DNA of 64,000 nucleotides from Anas platyrhynchos (Eukaryota > Chordata > Aves > Anseriformes > Anatidae). The stretch covers positions 38,617,001-38,681,000 of the forward strand of contig NC_092587.1 in assembly GCF_047663525.1 (NCBI RefSeq), in the 5' to 3' direction. Shown here in pieces: positions 50,291 to 64,000 of the stretch. The notes under the pieces were generated by a model. The model did not search any database. It saw only the letters and a program-made list of their open reading frames with translations, and had not been told where the DNA came from. Both the position numbers and the translations under genes were made by a program. Numbering within the stretch: the stretch's first letter is position 1; each line of letters begins with the position of its first letter.

Positions 50291-50771
50291 ATTCTCCAAT
50301 AAATTTTATCCTGTGAAAAGCTGAGAGCTTATCTATCTGTCCCTGCCATTAATTATGATAGCCCTCCGGTCACAGTAGATTCTTGTAGCAAAGCATATTT
50401 TAAAACAAACAAAAACATTAAATACTTAGGTTTTTTAAAAGTTTCTTTTCTGTCTTGTCTTTTCCTTGTAGTGGGCTAATAGTTTCATTATTTTCTGACT
50501 GCTGCTGTATTTATAGAAAAGAGAAAAGCAATCTTTTGATGTCCTATACTAATTGCTGTGAATATTGTACTACACCTTTTATCTACGTGTTATGGTGTTT
50601 GTATGTAGAAGCTCAGCCCTAGTTTTCATCTTGTGTAAGTTACTTTTTTTTGAGTTGAGGGTAATGAAACTAATGACTTATGATACTAGTAGTAAAAGTA
50701 TAGTAGAAGACCCCACTTCCTCTGCAGTGAAATAGTGTCCCAGTGAAACTTTAATTTTTTCCTTAAGTGAG

Positions 50772-51320
50772 TGTTGCAGGTTAACCTCAGTAGGGAGCTA
50801 AGCCCCACTCAGCTGCTTGCTCACTTCCCTCCAGTGGGACAAGGGGAGAATCTGAAGGGTAAAAGAAAACTCTTAGGTCAAGGTAAAGGCAATTTATAAG
50901 GTAAAGCAACAGCTGTGCGCACAAAGCAAATGAGGAACTCATTCACTACTTTGCATTGTCAGGCTATTTCCAGGAAAGCAGGGCTTTGTTGTGCATAAGT
51001 ACTTGGGAGGACAAATGCTGTAACTCTGTATGTCTCACCTTTCTCCTCTTTTCCCTTGTTTTTATTTCTGAGTATGACTTTGTATTGTATAGGACATTCC
51101 TGTCCTGGCTGTGTCTCCTCCCAGCTTCTTGTGTGCACTCCAGCCTACTCGCTGATGGGGCAGCATGAGCAGAAAGGACCTTGATGCTGTGTAAGCATCC
51201 TTCAGCAATAACTAAAACATCAGTGTGTTATCAGCACTGTTTTGGTTACAAATCCATAACATGGCACCATATGAGTGACTATGAAGAAAATTAATTCTAT
51301 CCTAGCCAAAGCCAGTACTG
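50772..51320 (+). mobile_element. Avian endogenous retrovirus solo LTR, copy 2
   Basis: About 550 bp starting TGTTGCAGGTTAACCTCAGT and ending near TATCCTAGCCAAAGCCAGTA, with internal blocks GCCCCACTCAGCTGCTTGCT, TTTCCAGGAAAGCAGGGCTT, CCTCCCAGCTTCTTGTGTGC and GTTATCAGCACTGTTTTGGT. Same family and orientation as the 47.96 kb copy but more complete. No gag, pol or env sequence adjoins it, so it is a solo LTR. Confidence 0.7.
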
Positions 51321-51329
51321 GAAGGAAAA

Positions 51330-54240
51330 GGTTGTCTTTCTGCACTGGGTTTCATCCCTTCGGAAGCTGTAATGACTCTGAATTTATTGAAGTTTTTATT
51401 GATTTTTTTTTTTTGATCTGAAATTGTCAATCTCTGCTTTCTTCTCTAACCCTCCTTCTGCTGAAGATCATGAATTCATTTTATGTTCACTGTCACACAG
51501 TTTATATTATGCATAGTGTTTTCAACTGGTTCCTCTCTGTTAGTTCAAGTCTATGAGAGCCTTCCATTTCATTGTTTTCTTCTAAAACCTGCATCAAAAT
51601 TTACCATCTGTACTTCCAGACCTTCCTAGTCAGTCTATCACTTGGTAGATATCTTTTCCCAAAAGCTGTTTTTGATTAAAATCTCCTTAGTGCTATTAGA
51701 AGCTCTAAAAAAAATGTGTAGTTTAGCAGTATTCCCAGAGCCATGTACTGTTTGTTGTACTGCGGCTAGGAAAAAAAAGAAATAAATGTTTTCTGTCCAT
51801 AAATATGTGTCCTTCATTCTGGCATTGATATGGAAAAATCCACCTACAAAACAGAAGTTACAAAAGAATAATTTCCTCTCTGGGGATAAGCAATCTGTTT
51901 GTGGGTCTCACAGGCAGGCAGCATTGTTAAAAGAGTTGAATCATTCAGTAGTCCCTGCCTGTTATACAGTCCATGCCGACATAAAGTAGCTTTGTTTGGT
52001 TTGCATTCATGAGTCATCCTGAAGAGGTTACAAGAGACAGAAAATCTTTGCCAGCCTCTAGTCACCAAACAGAGCTGTGATAGATAGCAAGGCTACTGGG
52101 TAGTGGGGTCACCCCTGATTTGTGTGGTGTCCCAGCTGCACAACTAGCACCTAGCAGCAGATAAAATCATGCTCTGTCACGCTGAGAGGAGAAAAGCCTC
52201 GAATAGATCTTGTTTTTGTCACTGGAGCATTTGGAGAGTGCTAAGCAATCTTGCTCCTGTAAATTGTTCAACTGCAGGAACTGTGTCCAGGTATCTCACG
52301 CATAGTGGACAGGAATATCAAAGTCTAAACACTCTGATTCACTTTCCCATTATTAAAAATACTGAATAAACATGACAGAGAATATCTCTTGGTAACTTTG
52401 GATATAAGGCTGAACTAACACATGCAGACATGCTTTCCCCAGCTGGGAAAGCAAAGTAAAACTTTGAGAGTTAGCATAATGAAAATGATTGGTTTGCATT
52501 ACAGAAGCAAGTAGGGGAACCAAATATAATTACAAGCTTGTCGTCAAGCAGAAGAAAGGATCATTATTACATTTTACACATGGGAAACTCTGGAAAAGTG
52601 AGACTAAAAGTGCTTGCTTCAGACCTTGTGTGAATACTGAGGCAGCTGCAAAAGCATCCCAGTCCTGAACACCAGTCATGACCTTCCCTTTTAAGAAAGG
52701 GGTCATCTGTCTGACAGGGGCCAGTTTGGACTTGAAGCTTTTGCTGGTTTCTGTTAATTGTAGTAAATGATAAGATTCCATGGTACTCCACAGTCTCAAA
52801 TCTTTTGTTATGCTTTCATGCTGGTCTCTTTTTATGAGAAAAATTAATCCCTCAATAAGGCAGATACGTAAACACTAGGTATAAGATGCTGAGGTTAGAG
52901 CCAGAGACATTGACTTTGTAAAGCGAGGCGAGCAACAGCTGAGCATTAGATGTGACATGAAACTTAGCACCACGGGTGCTAAGACTTTCTGCCACTTTAC
53001 CTGTGTATCTCCTTGTTCAGTATTTCAGATCAGTGGCTCCAATTTTAACTTTTTCTTCTCGATGTATGTTATCTTTACATATAACAGTTAAGGCTATGTG
53101 GTGCTAGCTGTCACATTCAGCTAGGCTGCCCCTGTTTGGGGATACTGCAGGGAAAAGCACTGCTGGAGACTTGCAGCCATTTTCCCTGACCGATGCTTTA
53201 GAACAGAGAAAACTGTATGTATTTGAACAAACCTTAATGAAATAGTGCGCCCGATCCAGTTGTGTTCAGTTCTACACTAAGATAACCTGTTCAAGGTAGC
53301 TAATAGAAAAGTTCTAGAAAACGGGAGAAGTGAGGAAGAAAATAATAGGAAGAGAAAATGACGAGAGTAAGTGACAAAATGAGTATTTGACTTGAGTATG
53401 TTAGTGTAAGAGAAATACAGAATCCTAACACAATTTCCCAAGTAGGCTTGAGAGACGGAGACATTACCTTAACAATGCAGTCAAATTACTGTTTGAGCAA
53501 TTACTTTCTGCTCATTTACAATTTCTGAGCTTATACTAGTCTGAAATTAAGTAGGAAACAAATTCTTTAGAAAAAAAATCTTCACCCTTGAGACATGAGC
53601 AATTCAGAGACAAGTGAAGTTGTCTAATATATAAACAGACCTCCAGGAGCCATACAGGATTGTTTCTACCTTCATAGATGATTAATTGCCTTATTGATGT
53701 TGTGGTTATAAGAGAGTCGTACGATCAGAGTCTGGCCCTTATGTAGCTCAGGTAGAAACCACAACCATTGCTGCCTTGATTAAAAAGCTTTCTCCAATTA
53801 AGCATTCTCTTTCAGTGGAAATACTCTTTGCAAGTCATCAATCATCCTTTAATGTAGAAGGTTTGTTAAGTCTTTCATTATAAGATATATCTCTTATCCC
53901 TTAATGCTTCCTTTCTGAACCAACCTACATTTTTATAAAACGGGGAGAGATGAGTTCCTACATCAAAGAATTCCTCACATCAAAGTCAATGTGAAAACAT
54001 TTCCATACAACTTTTCCTTGCAGAAACTCAGCCGCTACTTTTTCTTGGCATGTGCTGAGCAAGGCCTGATGTCCCTGTGTCTCCCCAGGGCCACCACTTG
54101 CCCATTGCTCCCCAGGGCCACCCACAGGGACCCTGATGGCTCTGACTTGTAGCCAACACTTGTTGGTGCTCACAGCCGCAGTTTGGGCTCCAGACACAGG
54201 TTTTTAGGTTCTCCAGTTGGGTTCAGAGTGATATTTCCTT
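51330..54240. other. TPH2 upstream intergenic region
   Basis: AT-rich intergenic sequence except for the MIR-like scrap at 52.56 kb and a GC-richer stretch at 54.05-54.2 kb, where the block CTCCCCAGGGCCACC occurs twice about 30 bp apart. No gene recognised. Confidence 0.65.
52555..52645 (-). mobile_element. MIR-like SINE remnant
   Basis: ATTATTACATTTTACACATG, followed by GGAAACTCTGG and a TGCTTGCTTCAGACC block, resembles the reverse complement of the MIR/CORE-type segment that reads CAGTTTCC...TGTAAAATG in sense. Short and diverged, so tentative. Confidence 0.4.
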
Positions 54241-54320
54241 GCCCAAACTGTTATCCATAGGCTCATGCACAGTGCACCCCGCCAATAAGCACACGGAGTC
54301 AGAATCCACACGAAGGTGTT

Positions 54321-54337
54321 TTAATTAAACAATTAAT
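54321..54337. promoter_or_regulatory. TPH2: Homeodomain-type dyad upstream of TPH2
   Basis: TTAATTAA (54321-54328) followed by AATTAAT (54331-54337), an AT-rich island at the edge of a GC-rich promoter and about 300 bp upstream of the TATA-like box. TTAATTAA is the type of site bound by LIM-homeodomain factors. LMX1B is a known regulator of Tph2 in serotonin neurons. Binding here is inference. Confidence 0.4.
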
Positions 54338-54621
54338 GCTACAGCAGGCCCTGCTGGGCCAGCTGACCTCCTGCTGCCTCTTTCGGTGCCCCAGCCCCTC
54401 GGCTTGAGGGGTGAGGAGCCGAACCCGGAGCCCTGGGGAGCCTCCCCACAGCGGGACCCTACTGGGTGGCGGCTCCTGAGGGGGTCCCCAGGGGGCTCGG
54501 GCTGGGCTCTGCCCCGGGGGCTGCGGTGAGCAGAGGCCGTGGGCGCCCTCCTGCCCCCGGTTCCCGTCAGCCGGCGCTGGGTCGCCCCATGCCGGGTTTC
54601 CGCCGGTGTCGGCGGGGGCGG

Positions 54622-54628
54622 ATAAAAG
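54622..54628 (+). promoter_or_regulatory. TPH2: TATA-like box of TPH2
   Basis: ATAAAAG in an otherwise GC-only context, 55 bp upstream of the ATG. It predicts a start near 54650 and a leader of about 30 nt. GGCGCTGCCC at 54657-54666 resembles one half of a REST/NRSF site, which would then lie in the leader. Confidence 0.55.
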
Positions 54629-54682
54629 GAGGCGCCGCGGGCGAGGCTGAGAGCGCGGCGCTGCCCCCGCCCGGCCGGCCCC

Positions 54683-63481
<8,799 letters not shown>

Positions 63482-64000
63482 GTAAGTACTGGTATAATTC
63501 TTCCCTGTGCTGCTGACTAGTTAGAATTCATGCTCTACTTAATTCTGTAGGATGAAGTTTTGCAACAGACAACATCATCCTTTAAACTTTTGCTAGTGTG
63601 GCCTATAAAACACAAACCTGATGCTTGGAATCCTCTTACATTTTCAGTACAGACACAGGCAAGTAAAATATTTGAAATGTGAGCTTTATCTTTTCCGCAT
63701 TTTATTCATAGCTGGTTAAACTTAAGGAACTCTTTTATTAATGAAAAACTGAGGTACTGCTGAATCCATGGTCACTGGATGCCAAATCATTACTCAGTAT
63801 TTTGACCAAAGAAAATGGTGCTTGTTGTGAAGAGAACTGCTACACATACCAGGAAAGGCACCCAGAGGAAAATGTACACAGTAGGAGTGCTGTACACTTC
63901 CCCTGCTTCATATAAGTGTTGTGTTTGTCACAACAGTTTGATTCCTACCATTGGTATAGGATGAACTCTCAAAACTAGTCAGTAATAATTATTAAATAAC
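63482..64000. other. TPH2 intron 5 (start only)
   Basis: Intron sequence up to the window edge. No further exon, and no recognisable repeat. Confidence 0.85.

Overview
The window is vertebrate nuclear DNA, almost certainly from a bird. It has large introns with canonical splice signals and two CpG-island promoters. Its repeats are avian CR1 LINEs (truncated at the 5' end, with tails of the ATTCTGTGATTCT type) and LTR fragments of a type common in birds. No bacterial gene, operon, CRISPR array or tRNA gene was recognised.

Layout. Positions 1-12.7 kb hold no recognisable coding exon. By synteny (in other amniotes the order is RAB21 - TBC1D15 - TPH2, all on one strand) this should be the 3' UTR and downstream flank of RAB21. 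A double AATAAA at 8241-8252 is a possible transcript end. Positions 12.74-13.28 kb are a CpG island whose ATG lies inside a perfect TISU/YY1 element. This starts TBC1D15 (+ strand), whose coding sequence I rebuilt as 17 exons from 12971 to 43126. It totals 2004 nt and 667 residues, every junction is in phase, and both TBC catalytic fingers are present. Intron 1 is 11 kb and carries three minus-strand CR1 copies. Positions 43.1-54.3 kb hold the TBC1D15 3' UTR, two same-orientation LTR fragments, an ancient minus-strand CR1 and a MIR-like scrap. Positions 54.37-55.1 kb are a second CpG island with a TATA-like box, where TPH2 (+ strand) begins. Five of its exons, coding for residues 1-201 plus two bases, are in the window. 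The gene runs off the right edge before the iron-binding catalytic residues.

The two genes are not functionally linked. TBC1D15 is a housekeeping RAB7 GTPase-activating protein acting at mitochondria and lysosomes. TPH2 is the neuronal tryptophan hydroxylase that commits tryptophan to serotonin. Their promoters fit this: TISU, NRF-1 and E-box sites for TBC1D15, and a TATA box with an upstream homeodomain-type site for TPH2.

I found no undescribed biological system. The most useful unusual features are a 103-bp GC-AG intron in TPH2, the perfect TISU start of TBC1D15, and a run of repeats and sequence tracts placed next to splice sites.
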